DNA of 64,000 nt from Bacteroidaceae bacterium (GCA_030843315.1 JAUUPT010000013.1:1-64000); one strand, 5' to 3'; numbered from the stretch's first letter, positions 42,329 to 53,090 are shown. Program-made: numbers and translations. Notes: generated from the sequence alone by a model not told the origin.

Positions 42329-45300
42329 ATGGGAAAAAGATTCTTCTTGTTACTCATCACCTGCTTATTTGTAAGCATGGGGGTGATGGCTCAAACGTCC
42401 AAAGTTTCGGGAACGGTGTTTGCCGAGGACAACAATGAGCCGATTATTGGGGCATCGGTATTGGTGAAGGGCACAACACTGGGAGCAGTGACTGATATCG
42501 AAGGTCGGTTTACAATCTTGAATGTACCGGGCACGGCAAAGACATTGGTTGTCTCTTTTGTGGGGATGCGTAAAGTGGAAGTTCCTATCGCACCTGATGT
42601 GAAGGTAATATTGAAAGCGGACTCGGAACTGCTGGATGAAGTGATGGTGGTGGCCTACGGCACGGCAAAGAAAAGCAGTTATGCCGGTTCTGCCTCGCTG
42701 GTGAAGGCAGATGCGCTGAAAGATATTCCGACTACCAGCTTTGAAAATGCGCTGAATGGTAAGGTTGCCGGTTTGCAGCTGACCAATAACTCCGGTCAGG
42801 CAGGTTCCGCACCTGCCATCCGCATCCGTGGTATCGGTTCTATGAATGCAGGCAACGAGCCGCTGTATGTGGTGGATGGCGTACCCGTTTCTTCGGGAAA
42901 CACCGGGCAGATGAGCGGTGAACTGTATTCTACCAATAATATTATGAATACGCTGAATCCCGAAGATATCGAGTCTATCTCGGTATTGAAAGATGCGGCG
43001 GCTTCTTCACTCTACGGTTCGCGTGCGGCAAACGGTGTTATCTTGATTACTACCAAGAAGGGGCAGATAGGCAAGCCGGTGGTGACGCTGAAAGCAGAAG
43101 TCGGTTTCACTCCCTCTTGGGCGACGGATAACTACGAAACGGCGAGTGTGCAAGAGAATGTGAACATGCTGTATACCGTATTCCATGATAGCCGTACTGC
43201 CGGTAAGGGCGAGACAGACGAAAAGGCTACGGCATGGGCATTGGGACAGTTGAACGACCGTTTCAACCAGCATGGTTACCAGTTTACTACGAACGGAACG
43301 GGAGCTTACGAGAACGTCAATATCGGCGAGTACGACAACTCCGGCCGCGGTGGCAAGTACTACGATTGGGACAAGGCATATTTCCGTACCGCCGTTTATC
43401 AGACTTACGATATGTCGGTGAGCGGTGCTACGCAGAATACGAATTATTATACCTCAGTATCTTATACCCAGGACGAAGGCCGGTTGAAGATGAATAGCTT
43501 CGACCGCGTATCCGGTCGTCTGAATCTGACGCAGAAGGTGGGCAAGTTCTTTGAGCTGACTACCAATGCCAGCCTGGCACGCACCAAGAAGAGCGGTTAT
43601 AACGATACCCGCAGCACGGGCAGCAACTATTTTATGCAGACCCGTAACTTGTTGTGGGGGCTTTATTGGCCTACCGACTATAAGACAGGCGAGCCCTGGA
43701 CCGAACGCTACGGCAGCTATGCTTATAACGGACTTTACTATGACAAGGAATGGGAGAATAACTCCACCAGCACAAAAATTATGGCAGCCGAAACCCTGAC
43801 CTTGCATCTGATGCCCGGCTTAGACCTTCGTTCGGTCTATTCCTACGATAATACCGCTGTGAAGGATCACATCTATTATAGTGCCGACCACTATAATGGC
43901 TCGTCCGATAACGGAAACGTCAGCGAATACCGCACTACTTACGAGAAGATGGTTTCTTCTACCACTGCCAATTATAGTGGTACTTTTGACAAGCACACCA
44001 TAGGCGCTATGGTGGGGTTTGAGGCAGAGAAGAACAAGGCGGACTATGTGCGTGCTTCCGGAAGCAATCTTGCAACCAGCACTATCCACACGGTTTCTAC
44101 TGCCGGAACACAGACTTCCGCCGGATATTCCTGGGGAAATTCGATGGTTTCCGTTCTTTCCAAGTTGGATTATAATTACGATGACCGTTACTTCATTTCC
44201 GGTTCTTTCCGTCGCGACGGTTCTTCCCGTCTCAGCAAGGACGACCGTTGGGGTAACTTCTGGTCTGTGGCGGGAGCCTGGAATATCATCAAGGAAGACT
44301 TCCTGAGCAATCTTTCTTTCCTGAGCAATCTGCGTGTACGCGCTTCTTATGGCGTCAACGGTACGCTGCCTTCGGATAATTACGGGTATATGAGTTTGAT
44401 GAGTTATACCAATAAGTACTTGGGCAATCCGGGTGGAGCCATTACTACGATTGCCAACGAAAAGTTATCCTGGGAGACCAGTTACAGCACCAATGTCGGC
44501 ATTGACTTCGGCTTTTTCGGTCAACGGCTGCGTGGTACGTTAGAGTACTTCAACCGCGATTCCAAGAACCTGCTGCAAGACGTGCCCATCTCCATGGTAA
44601 CAGGGCTCTCTTCTACCTTGCAGAATGTGGGACGCATCAACAACCACGGGGTGGAGGTGGAACTTGGCGGTGACATCATAGACAACGGAATGTGGTTGTG
44701 GAGTGCCAGCGCCAATGCCACCTTCCTGAGTTCTGAAGTGAAAGAGCTGTATGGTGGTTCCGATATCATCTGGTATGATCCTACCGGCAGCGATGACCGT
44801 GCACAATATGTATATAGAGAAGGAGAATCTACCTTGGCTTTCTATGGTTACGAATGGGCGGGGGTAGATAAGACCAACGGTAAGAGCGTGTACTACGTGA
44901 ACGACCCTAAGAATCCGAAAGCCGGAGACTTTGAGTACAACGGACGTGGCGCTACGTACGACTACAACGATGCCAACTATACAATTATCGGCAACGCTGT
45001 TCCTAAAGTTTATGGTGGTTTCAATACTTCCGTCTCCCATAAGGGCGTCACTCTTTCCTTGGGCTTCACCTACAAGATAGGTGGCGACCTGTACGACGGA
45101 GCCTACAAGGATGTGGCGGACGATGGTTACTACTGGGAGCGTATCCGTTCCAAGAACTACTACGACAACCTTTGGACACCTGAACATACCAACGGCACGG
45201 AGCCCCGTATCGAAGGCCTCGACCTGACAGACCCGATGGAGTATAGTACCCGCCACCTCTTCAATGCCAGTTATCTGCGTTTGAAGAATCTCTCACTGGC

Positions 45301-45490
45301 TTATACTTTGCCCAAGGCAATGACACGTAAAGTCTTTATTGAGAATGCACGCGTATTCTTCAGTGCCAGCAACCTCTGGACAATATCCAAGTATAAGGAT
45401 GCCGACCCTGAAGTGAACGAATACGGTACGCGCGGTTGGGAAACACCTATCGGAAAGACATTCGTAGTAGGCGTTGAGTTGAAATTTTAA
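42329..45490 (+). CDS. SusC-like TonB-linked outer membrane transporter (first pair)
   Basis: The 1053-residue protein has a signal peptide (cleavage at VMAQT, ~21). An N-terminal carboxypeptidase-regulatory-like domain (~25-100, GTVFAEDNNEPIIGASV) precedes a plug domain (~110-230). The plug ends in the SusC signature AASSLYGSRAANGVILITTKKG. A 22-strand barrel closes the chain, with the usual aromatic C-terminus (VVGVELKF). With its SusD partner it imports oligosaccharides across the outer membrane using TonB energy. The SusD1 gene follows directly, sharing one base if its upstream ATG is used. Length is normal. The glycan is unknown. Confidence 0.95.
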   Translation: MGKRFFLLLITCLFVSMGVMAQTSKVSGTVFAEDNNEPIIGASVLVKGTTLGAVTDIEGRFTILNVPGTAKTLVVSFVGMRKVEVPIAPDVKVILKADSELLDEVMVVAYGTAKKSSYAGSASLVKADALKDIPTTSFENALNGKVAGLQLTNNSGQAGSAPAIRIRGIGSMNAGNEPLYVVDGVPVSSGNTGQMSGELYSTNNIMNTLNPEDIESISVLKDAAASSLYGSRAANGVILITTKKGQIGKPVVTLKAEVGFTPSWATDNYETASVQENVNMLYTVFHDSRTAGKGETDEKATAWALGQLNDRFNQHGYQFTTNGTGAYENVNIGEYDNSGRGGKYYDWDKAYFRTAVYQTYDMSVSGATQNTNYYTSVSYTQDEGRLKMNSFDRVSGRLNLTQKVGKFFELTTNASLARTKKSGYNDTRSTGSNYFMQTRNLLWGLYWPTDYKTGEPWTERYGSYAYNGLYYDKEWENNSTSTKIMAAETLTLHLMPGLDLRSVYSYDNTAVKDHIYYSADHYNGSSDNGNVSEYRTTYEKMVSSTTANYSGTFDKHTIGAMVGFEAEKNKADYVRASGSNLATSTIHTVSTAGTQTSAGYSWGNSMVSVLSKLDYNYDDRYFISGSFRRDGSSRLSKDDRWGNFWSVAGAWNIIKEDFLSNLSFLSNLRVRASYGVNGTLPSDNYGYMSLMSYTNKYLGNPGGAITTIANEKLSWETSYSTNVGIDFGFFGQRLRGTLEYFNRDSKNLLQDVPISMVTGLSSTLQNVGRINNHGVEVELGGDIIDNGMWLWSASANATFLSSEVKELYGGSDIIWYDPTGSDDRAQYVYREGESTLAFYGYEWAGVDKTNGKSVYYVNDPKNPKAGDFEYNGRGATYDYNDANYTIIGNAVPKVYGGFNTSVSHKGVTLSLGFTYKIGGDLYDGAYKDVADDGYYWERIRSKNYYDNLWTPEHTNGTEPRIEGLDLTDPMEYSTRHLFNASYLRLKNLSLAYTLPKAMTRKVFIENARVFFSASNLWTISKYKDADPEVNEYGTRGWETPIGKTFVVGVELKF

Positions 45491-45510
45491 TGAATAGGAG
45501 AAGAAATACA

Positions 45511-47004
45511 ATGAAAAAGATATATCATTTATTGGCACTTGTTGTCTTGAGTGCTTTTACATTCACTTCGTGTGACGGTTTCCTGGATATGCAACCTACC
45601 AATTCCGGCAATGCGGATGGCGCCATCGTCACTGTGGGCGATGCCAAAGTCGCTCTGAACGGTGTGCTGAGTGCGATGACATCTTCGTCTTACTATGGCA
45701 GGAACTTCATTATGTATGGCGATGCCAAAGGTGGCGACCTGACGATTTATTCTGCCGGGCGAGGACTGGATGCATTCTATACGTTTAACCATACCCCTAA
45801 TAGCAATAGTTATTCCGGCTTCTGGAGCCGTGGATATTATTGCATCTTGCAGGTGAACTCACTGCTGAAGAATATTAGTGAGCAAGAAGAAAAAGGCAGT
45901 TTGGAAGATTTCTCCTACGTCAAAGGACAGGCATTGACGCTTCGTGCGTTGTTCTACTTCGACCTGGTTCGCCTCTACGGGCTTCCTTACAATTACGACA
46001 AGACGGCTTACGGGGTACCTAACATTACCGAGCCTCTTGCATTGCAGGCACAACCCGCCCGTGCTACTGTCGAAGAAAACTATCGGCAGATATTGCAGGA
46101 TTTGTCGGATGGCGCCACTTTTCTCTCCGAAGATAAGTCAAAGCAGAACGGATATATAGGCTACTATGCCAATATAGCTCTGCAAGCTCGTGTAAAGCTT
46201 TATATGGAAGATTATGACGGCGCGCTGACCGCAGCCCGTGAAGTTATAGAAAGCGGCAAATACGGGCTCTATACTCCCGAAGAGTGGGCAGCTTCCTGGA
46301 GCAAGCAATTCGGTTCGGAGTCTATCTTTGAATTGGGCATCACTACCGAAGAGTCCGATTTGGGAACCGCTTCTTTAGGTTTCTACCTGATGCGTTACGG
46401 ACGTTTGAAGAACGCTATGGGCTGGTATCTTGCCAGCGATTACTTCTTGAACCGCCTGGGTGAGGACGAGACTGATGTCCGTTGGGGCGTAATGGACAAC
46501 GATGAATATTGGTATGACTTTGACATTGAACGCAAAGGCGCCTGCTACAAGTATATGGGCGGCACTTCCCTGCCGGGCGACGGCAAAGCTACCAATACAG
46601 CTGTTAACGTCAAAATCATCCGCCTTTCCGAGATATATCTGATTGCTGCTGAGGCTGCCCTGCATTCTACAAAGGCGGATGCCGGTGCAGATGTTGCTGC
46701 CGGTTATCTGAACGAAATTCGCAAGCGTGCTCCCCAATTAGCGCCCGCCACCGCTTCCACTATCACCGATGATATGATTCTGGATGAGCGCAGCAAAGAA
46801 CTTTTCGGCGAGGGACAGCGCTTCTTCGACATGATGCGAATGAATAAAACCATCGAATTCAACGATGATTTTCAGGATGTGCCCGTCAGCCATCGCGAAA
46901 AAACGATAGACCGCACTTTCGGAAAGATTGTCCTTCCTATCTCGCAGGATGAAATCAATGCGAATCCGACGTTGAAGAATCAGCAGAACGAAGGATACAA
47001 ATAA
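45511..47004 (+). CDS. SusD-like surface glycan-binding lipoprotein (first pair)
   Basis: The protein has about 497 residues from the preferred ATG at 45511; another ATG at 45490 would add seven charged residues before the signal. The lipobox is FTSC (Cys20). The TPR-rich SusD fold is visible as LRALFYFDLVRLYGLPYNYD (~132-151) and the C-terminal LDERSKELFGEGQRFFDMMRM region. SusD proteins form the lid of the SusC barrel and capture oligosaccharides. The gene ends at a long palindromic repeat that probably terminates the SusC1-SusD1 transcript. Confidence 0.94.
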   Translation: MKKIYHLLALVVLSAFTFTSCDGFLDMQPTNSGNADGAIVTVGDAKVALNGVLSAMTSSSYYGRNFIMYGDAKGGDLTIYSAGRGLDAFYTFNHTPNSNSYSGFWSRGYYCILQVNSLLKNISEQEEKGSLEDFSYVKGQALTLRALFYFDLVRLYGLPYNYDKTAYGVPNITEPLALQAQPARATVEENYRQILQDLSDGATFLSEDKSKQNGYIGYYANIALQARVKLYMEDYDGALTAAREVIESGKYGLYTPEEWAASWSKQFGSESIFELGITTEESDLGTASLGFYLMRYGRLKNAMGWYLASDYFLNRLGEDETDVRWGVMDNDEYWYDFDIERKGACYKYMGGTSLPGDGKATNTAVNVKIIRLSEIYLIAAEAALHSTKADAGADVAAGYLNEIRKRAPQLAPATASTITDDMILDERSKELFGEGQRFFDMMRMNKTIEFNDDFQDVPVSHREKTIDRTFGKIVLPISQDEINANPTLKNQQNEGYK

Positions 47005-47013
47005 TAATTTGAT

Positions 47014-47093
47014 TCACCATAGAGGGCACAGAGTCCCACAGAGTTTTGATTGTTTTGAAGAAACTCTGCGGGACTCTGTGCCCTCTGTGATGA
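47014..47093 (+). terminator. Palindromic repeat ending the SusC1-SusD1 unit
   Basis: 33-nt arms (47014-47046 and 47061-47093) match at 30 positions, with a 14-nt loop. It starts 10 bp after the SusD1 stop. The right arm belongs to the repeat also present at 17622-17669. Confidence 0.6.
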
Positions 47094-47116
47094 GTTAAAA
47101 TCATCATCTGCCGGCC
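47068..47116. repeat. Second copy of the intergenic repeat found at the lgt 3' end
   Basis: It aligns with 17622-17669 by eye and shares CTCTGTGCCCTC, TGAnTTAA and ATCTGCCGGCC. It is followed by GCCCTGAAAGCGCG, a degenerate form of the element at 1589-1637. Confidence 0.5.
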
Positions 47117-47179
47117 CTGAAAGCGCGAAAAGTGTTATTAATTGGTTCTAAAGTTTTAGTCTATATCTCCGAATCCGTT

Positions 47180-47187
47180 TATCTTTG
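47180..47187 (+). promoter_or_regulatory. -7 box of the GH2-HTCS unit
   Basis: TATCTTTG (TAnnTTTG) lies 32 bp before the GH2 start codon at 47220. GH2 and the HTCS therefore need not depend on the SusCD promoter. Confidence 0.5.
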
Positions 47188-47219
47188 CCTCCGTTGAAAC
47201 CAATAAAAATAATAATACT

Positions 47220-49037
47220 ATGAAAAGAATACTTTTCTTATCGTCTCTCTTGACGATGTTTGCAATAGGTAGTTGGGCACAATGGAGTCCGGTAGGTGAT
47301 AAAATTAAAACGGAGTGGGCATCCCGGATAGATCCTTCCAATGTATTGCCCGAATATCCCCGTCCTATCATGGAACGGAGCGATTGGAAAAACCTGAATG
47401 GCCTGTGGGACTATACCATAATTAATAAAGGCGAACAAATGCCCGCTACTTTCGAGGGCAAAATCCTGGTACCCTTTGCAGTGGAATCTTCTCTCTCGGG
47501 AGTAGGAAAGCGCATCAACGAGAAACAAGAACTGATTTATCAACGTAGCTTTGATGTTCCTTCGGCTTGGCGTGGCAAGAAAGTGCTGCTGCACTTCGGC
47601 GCTGTAGACTGGAAGACCGATGTATGGGTGAACGATGTTAAGGTAGGAAGCCATACCGGTGGATTTACTCCTTTCTCATTCGACGTTACCGCCGCTTTAT
47701 CTGCCAAAGGCAACAACCGCCTGGTGGTGAAGGTTTGGGACCCTACGGATAAAGGCCCTCAGCCGCGCGGCAAGCAAGTAAGCAACCCTGAAGGCATCTG
47801 GTACACTCCCGTATCCGGCATCTGGCAGACTGTATGGCTGGAACCCGTTGCTGCCAAGCACATCGAGAATCTTCGTATTACTCCCGATATCGACCGCAAT
47901 CTGCTGACTGTAAAAGCGGAACTGAATGTGTGTGATCCTTCTGACCTTGTAGAAGTGAGCGTTTACGATGGCAGCCAATTGGTAGCCACCGGTAAGAGCA
48001 TCAATGCAGAAGCCGTAGAAGTGGCTATGCCCCAAGATGCCAAACTTTGGAGTCCAGATTCCCCTTTCCTTTATACGCTCAAAGTAACCCTTAAAAGCGG
48101 TGATAAAGTATTGGATAAGGTAGATAGCTATGCAGCTATGCGCAAATATTCCACCCGTCGCGATGCCAACGGCATTGTGCGCCTGGAACTGAACAACGAA
48201 GCGCTGTTCCAGTTCGGCCCGCTGGATCAGGGCTGGTGGCCCGACGGCTTGTATACCGCTCCCACGGATGAGGCATTGCTGTACGATGTTCAGAAGACAA
48301 AAGACTTTGGCTTTAACATGATTCGTAAGCACATCAAGGTAGAACCTGCCCGCTGGTATACGCATTGCGACCAACTGGGTATCATCGTATGGCAGGATAT
48401 GCCGAGCGGTGACCGCAACCCCGAATGGCAGAACCGCAAGTACTTTGACGGAACGGAGATGAAGCGTTCGGCAGAATCGGAGGCTTGCTATCGCAAGGAA
48501 TGGAAAGAAATTATGGACTGCCTCTATTCTTATCCCTGCATCGGTACCTGGGTTCCGTTCAACGAGGCCTGGGGACAGTTCAAGACTCCCGAAATTGTGG
48601 AATGGACAAAGCAATATGACCCGACCCGCCTGGTGAATCCGGCAAGTGGCGGTAACCACTATACTTGTGGCGATATGCTCGACCTTCATAACTATCCGCA
48701 CCCGGAAATGTACCTGTATGATGCACAACGTGCCACCGTTCTCGGTGAATACGGCGGAATAGGCCTTGTATTGAAAGACCACATCTGGGAACCGAACCGC
48801 AACTGGGGCTATGTTCAGTTCAATTCTCCCAAGGAAGTGACGGACGAATATGTGAAGTACGCCGATATGCTGTATCAGCTTATCGACAGAGGTTTCTCGG
48901 CAGCCGTTTATACACAGACTACCGATGTGGAAGTAGAGGTGAACGGTTTCATCACTTACGACCGCAAGGTGATAAAGATGGACGAGACGCGTATCAGAGA
49001 AGCTAACAAGCGCATTTGCAATGCATTGAAGAAATAA
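47220..49037 (+). CDS. Glycoside hydrolase family 2 enzyme
   Basis: The 605-residue protein has an SPI signal (cleaved near SWAQW, ~20). A sugar-binding jelly-roll (~30-210), an immunoglobulin-like domain (~212-310) and a TIM barrel (~325-600) follow. The acid/base is E449 in VPFNEAWGQ and the nucleophile E510 in LGEYGGIG. It lacks the extra C-terminal domains of LacZ-type enzymes. Possible activities are beta-galactosidase, beta-glucuronidase, beta-mannosidase or arabinosidase, and the sequence does not choose among them. It has its own promoter and runs into the HTCS gene with a 27-bp gap, so enzyme and regulator are probably cotranscribed. Confidence 0.9.
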   Translation: MKRILFLSSLLTMFAIGSWAQWSPVGDKIKTEWASRIDPSNVLPEYPRPIMERSDWKNLNGLWDYTIINKGEQMPATFEGKILVPFAVESSLSGVGKRINEKQELIYQRSFDVPSAWRGKKVLLHFGAVDWKTDVWVNDVKVGSHTGGFTPFSFDVTAALSAKGNNRLVVKVWDPTDKGPQPRGKQVSNPEGIWYTPVSGIWQTVWLEPVAAKHIENLRITPDIDRNLLTVKAELNVCDPSDLVEVSVYDGSQLVATGKSINAEAVEVAMPQDAKLWSPDSPFLYTLKVTLKSGDKVLDKVDSYAAMRKYSTRRDANGIVRLELNNEALFQFGPLDQGWWPDGLYTAPTDEALLYDVQKTKDFGFNMIRKHIKVEPARWYTHCDQLGIIVWQDMPSGDRNPEWQNRKYFDGTEMKRSAESEACYRKEWKEIMDCLYSYPCIGTWVPFNEAWGQFKTPEIVEWTKQYDPTRLVNPASGGNHYTCGDMLDLHNYPHPEMYLYDAQRATVLGEYGGIGLVLKDHIWEPNRNWGYVQFNSPKEVTDEYVKYADMLYQLIDRGFSAAVYTQTTDVEVEVNGFITYDRKVIKMDETRIREANKRICNALKK

Positions 49038-49064
49038 ATTCTCCACTTATATAGGATGTGAGGT

Positions 49065-52000
49065 ATGAAACGAATCATTCTAAAGTTTTTCCTCTGTTTG
49101 TGCATAGTAGCGGCATTACCCTGCTATGCACAAAACTCTGTTCATTACTACTTCCGAACGATGGACATCCGCAACGGCCTTTCGCAGAACACGGTTTATC
49201 AGATACTGCAAGACAAGAAGGGGTTCATGTGGTTCGGGACGAAAGATGGCCTGAACCGGTATGACGGAGTGGCTTTCCGCGTATACAAGAAAGAGAATTC
49301 CGATTTAGGAAAGAACTTTATTACTGCGCTTTATGAAGACCATGAAGGGAATATCTGGATAGGAACCGATGGCGGAGTCTTTATTTATGATCCGGTGCGG
49401 GATTCTTTCACTGCTTTCAATCAGGTGAGCGACAAGGGAACTACTGTCAGGGACTTTGTCACTATGATAGGGAGTGATGACCAGGATAACATCTGGATGT
49501 CGGTAGAGAACCAGGGTTTGTTCTGCTACAAGCAGGACGGGAAGACGCTGCTGAACTATTTGCACGATTCGGGACTGGCTAACGTTACGCGTTTCTGGCT
49601 GAACGGAAATACTTGTTGGCTGGCTCTTTATGCCGACAATCTTTATTATACAAAGGATAACTTTGAAACTCCCTTACAGGCTTTCAAGGATGCCGACGGG
49701 AATGAGATATTCAAGGGAGACATCATCAACTGGCAGGTCAACGGCCCCCATAACTGTGTTTATATCGCCTCACTCAATGGCTTGACTGAAATAAACCTGA
49801 CCAACGGCAAGACACGCAGGCTTCTGAATACCTATGTGCGTGCATTGCAGTTCAGGTCGGACAATGAACTGTGGGTAGGTGCCGAGTCCGGTTTATACAT
49901 CTATAACCTGACGACCGATAAAGTGACCCATCTCACTGTTCCCAATCAGGACGACTCTTATGCGTTGTCGGACAATGCCATCTATTCGCTTTGCCGAGAC
50001 AAGGAGAATGGCATGTGGATAGGCTCGTATTTTGGAGGCGTGAACTATTACCCTTACCAATGGACTTATTTTGAGAAATTCTATCCCAGGGAGGATCTCA
50101 GATACTTCGGCCGCCGTGTGCGCGAGATATGCGAGAGCAATGACGGTACACTGTGGATAGGTACGGAAGATAAGGGATTATTCAATTTTGATCCTAAAAC
50201 CGGAAAGATAGAGCCATTCGAGCATCCTGCCATCTACCAGAATGTGCACGGGCTTTGTATGGATGGGGATGATTTGTGGGTAGGCACTTTTTCCGGCGGA
50301 CTGAACCGGGTGAACTTGCGCACCAGGCAGGTGAAGCATTACTCCAAGGGTGAAAGCGAGAACTCGATGATAGCCAACGATGCCTTTGCCATCTGCAAAA
50401 CAACTACGGGCGATGTATGGGTAGGCACTACCTCCGGCCTGCTGAAGTACAATCGCTCTACCGATGACTTTACCCGTATTCCCCAGTTGAGGAATATGTT
50501 TACTTATAGTATTCTGGAGGACTTCAACGGGAATTTGTGGTTTACCACTTTCTCCAACGGAGTGTTCTGCTATAATGTCCGTACCCAGCAGTGGAGGAAT
50601 TACCTTTCCAATGAAAAAGATTCGACTTCACTTTCCTATAACAAAGTAATCAGCATCTACGAGGATAGCAAGAAGCGCTTGTGGTTTATGACGCTGGGCG
50701 AGGGCTTCTGCCGCTATAATCCCGAAACGGATAACTTTACCCGCTACGATATGTCGCAAGGCTTTCCGAGCAATACCATCTATAAAATGGTGGAGGATAA
50801 GCGGGGGAATCTTTGGATAACCAGTAATTACGGGCTGGTTTGCTTTAACCCGGATACGGGAAGCAAGCACGCATATACTACTGCTAACGGGTTGCTGAGT
50901 AATCAGTTCAACTTCCAGTCGGGTTACTGCGACAAAGAAGGACGCATCTACCTGGGCAGTATCAACGGATTCATTGCTTTTGACCCTGAAACTTTCGTAG
51001 AGAACACCTTCCTTCCTCCGGTGGTCATTACAGATTTCTACCTGTTCAATAAGCGTCTTTCTGTGAATAGTCAGGATTCTCCTTTGAAGAAAAGTATTAT
51101 CTACTCGGATGAAATAGAGCTTGAAGCCGACCAGAATTCTTTTTCGCTTCAGGTTGCTGCATTGAGCTATCAGGCACCCGAAATGAACAGGCTGGAATAT
51201 AAGCTGGAAGGCTTCGACCGCGAATGGTATGCGGTGGGGCGTAATTCTACCATTAACTATTCCAATCTGCCTTATGGAAGTTACACGCTGCGTATAAAGG
51301 GCTCCAATAGTGATGGGAAGTGGAATGAACAGGAGCGTGTGCTCGATATACATATCCGCCCTCCTTTCTACCTGTCGGTGTGGGCGTATGTGATTTATGT
51401 AGTGCTGGCTTTATGCTCGCTGGCTGCCGTCATCTTCTATTTGAGAAGGCGGACGTTGCTGAAGCATCAACAGACGATGGAGAAGTTTGAGCGCGAGAAG
51501 GAGCGGGAACTGTATGCGTCAAAGATAGACTTTTTTACAAACGTGGCCCATGAAATACGTACGCCGCTTACTCTGATAAAGAGTCCGCTTGAGAATGTAC
51601 TGACGTCCAAGTCTGTTTCCGACGAGATAAGGGACGACTTGGAAATAATGGATTTGAATACCAATCGTCTGCTCGACCTGGTTAATCAGTTGCTCGATTT
51701 CAGGAAAACAGAAACACAAGGCTTCCAACTGGACTTTGTGGAATGCAATATATCGGACCTCTTGCAAACAACCTACAAGCGCTTTAAGCCTTTGGCACGC
51801 GAGAAGGGGCTGGAACTGACCGTAGATGTGCCTGAAAATCTGTATGCTTCGGTAGATAAGGAGGGGCTGACCAAGATTATCAGTAACCTGCTGACCAATG
51901 CAATGAAGTACTCGGAAACGTATATCAACATCAAACTGTATGTGGAAGGTGAGAAGCTGATACTCTCTGTGTGCAACGATGGAGCTATCGTTCCGGTAGA

Positions 52001-53018
52001 GATGCGTGAGGAGATATTTAAGCCGTTTATCCAGTATAAGACGGGCGTGCTGCGTTCCGTATCCGGCACCGGCATCGGGTTGGCGCTGGCTCGTTCGCTT
52101 GCCGAGCTCCATGAAGGTACTTTGTGTATGGCAGACTCCACAGAAAACAATTGCTTCTTATTGACCCTTCCGTTGAAGCATGCCCAAACGGTGACCATAG
52201 GACGGAAAAAGTCGGTAGCCAGCGAAGAACCTGCCGGAGAAAGCGGGACAGAGCTTGCTTCCAAGCAATACCGTTATACTCTTTTAGTGGTGGAAGACAG
52301 CCCTGAGATGCAATCGTTCGTTGTGAAGCAGCTATCATCAGAATATCAAGTGCTGACTGCCTTGAATGGGGTAGAGGCCTTGAATGTACTGAAAGAACAT
52401 ACCGTCAACCTGGTTATCACAGATATTATGATGCCCGAAATGGATGGATTGGAGTTGTGCGAGCATCTGAAATCGGAACTCGACTACAGCCATATCCCCA
52501 TTATCCTGCTGACAGCTAAAACTACTCTTCAGGCGAAGATAGAAGGTATGAAATTGGGTGCGGACGTCTATATAGAAAAGCCATTCTCGGTGGAATACCT
52601 GAAGGTTTGTGTTTCCAACTTGCTGAGTAATCGCGAGAAGCTGCGTGCCTCTTTTGTGCATTCTCCTTTTGTGCAGACGGGCAGTATGGCTATGACCAAA
52701 GCGGATGAGACATTCCTTAAAACGTTGAAAGAGGTGGTTGTTGCCAATATGCAGAACCCTGATTTCTGTCTGGATGATATGGCAAGTCTGCTGAATATGA
52801 GCCGCTCAAGTCTGAACCGGAAGATAAAAGGCATATTGGATATGACGCCGAACGACTACATTCGTCTGGAACGATTGAAGAAAGCTGCGCAACTTTTGAA
52901 GGAAGGGGAATGCAAAATCAATGAGGTTTGCTATATGACCGGCTTTAATACACCGTCCTATTTTACCAAGTGCTTCCAGAAGCAATTCGGAATCTTGCCC
53001 AAGGATTTTGTGAAATAA
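49065..53018 (+). CDS. Hybrid two-component system sensor/regulator (HTCS) of the polysaccharide locus
   Basis: The 1317-residue single-chain regulator has a signal peptide (to CYAQN, ~23) and Reg_prop propeller repeats (~30-640, for example NIWIGTDGGV and TLWIGTEDKG). A Y_Y_Y domain (~690-765) and a membrane helix (~770-795) follow. HisKA carries H829 (VAHEIRTPL), then come HATPase (~920-1035, GTGIGLALA), a receiver with D1120 (ITDIMMPEMDG) and K1172, and an AraC-type HTH (~1220-1315). All key residues are intact. It should bind a periplasmic oligosaccharide and activate the flanking SusCD and GH43 genes. It is placed 27 bp after GH2. A strong terminator lies 40 bp past its stop. Confidence 0.95.
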   Translation: MKRIILKFFLCLCIVAALPCYAQNSVHYYFRTMDIRNGLSQNTVYQILQDKKGFMWFGTKDGLNRYDGVAFRVYKKENSDLGKNFITALYEDHEGNIWIGTDGGVFIYDPVRDSFTAFNQVSDKGTTVRDFVTMIGSDDQDNIWMSVENQGLFCYKQDGKTLLNYLHDSGLANVTRFWLNGNTCWLALYADNLYYTKDNFETPLQAFKDADGNEIFKGDIINWQVNGPHNCVYIASLNGLTEINLTNGKTRRLLNTYVRALQFRSDNELWVGAESGLYIYNLTTDKVTHLTVPNQDDSYALSDNAIYSLCRDKENGMWIGSYFGGVNYYPYQWTYFEKFYPREDLRYFGRRVREICESNDGTLWIGTEDKGLFNFDPKTGKIEPFEHPAIYQNVHGLCMDGDDLWVGTFSGGLNRVNLRTRQVKHYSKGESENSMIANDAFAICKTTTGDVWVGTTSGLLKYNRSTDDFTRIPQLRNMFTYSILEDFNGNLWFTTFSNGVFCYNVRTQQWRNYLSNEKDSTSLSYNKVISIYEDSKKRLWFMTLGEGFCRYNPETDNFTRYDMSQGFPSNTIYKMVEDKRGNLWITSNYGLVCFNPDTGSKHAYTTANGLLSNQFNFQSGYCDKEGRIYLGSINGFIAFDPETFVENTFLPPVVITDFYLFNKRLSVNSQDSPLKKSIIYSDEIELEADQNSFSLQVAALSYQAPEMNRLEYKLEGFDREWYAVGRNSTINYSNLPYGSYTLRIKGSNSDGKWNEQERVLDIHIRPPFYLSVWAYVIYVVLALCSLAAVIFYLRRRTLLKHQQTMEKFEREKERELYASKIDFFTNVAHEIRTPLTLIKSPLENVLTSKSVSDEIRDDLEIMDLNTNRLLDLVNQLLDFRKTETQGFQLDFVECNISDLLQTTYKRFKPLAREKGLELTVDVPENLYASVDKEGLTKIISNLLTNAMKYSETYINIKLYVEGEKLILSVCNDGAIVPVEMREEIFKPFIQYKTGVLRSVSGTGIGLALARSLAELHEGTLCMADSTENNCFLLTLPLKHAQTVTIGRKKSVASEEPAGESGTELASKQYRYTLLVVEDSPEMQSFVVKQLSSEYQVLTALNGVEALNVLKEHTVNLVITDIMMPEMDGLELCEHLKSELDYSHIPIILLTAKTTLQAKIEGMKLGADVYIEKPFSVEYLKVCVSNLLSNREKLRASFVHSPFVQTGSMAMTKADETFLKTLKEVVVANMQNPDFCLDDMASLLNMSRSSLNRKIKGILDMTPNDYIRLERLKKAAQLLKEGECKINEVCYMTGFNTPSYFTKCFQKQFGILPKDFVK

Positions 53019-53057
53019 TAGACCGATTATTCATTGAAATAGAACAATCCAATCAAC

Positions 53058-53090
53058 CGCCCCTGGAATATGTTCCAGGGGCGATTTTGA
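53058..53090 (+). terminator. HTCS terminator
   Basis: A perfect 11-bp GC-rich stem (53058-53068 with 53073-53083, TATG loop) is followed by ATTTTGAATTT. Confidence 0.8.

Noticed and set aside
47697..49046. 449-codon open frame on the minus strand
   Set aside because: Antisense to GH2, which has both catalytic glutamates; no independent support.
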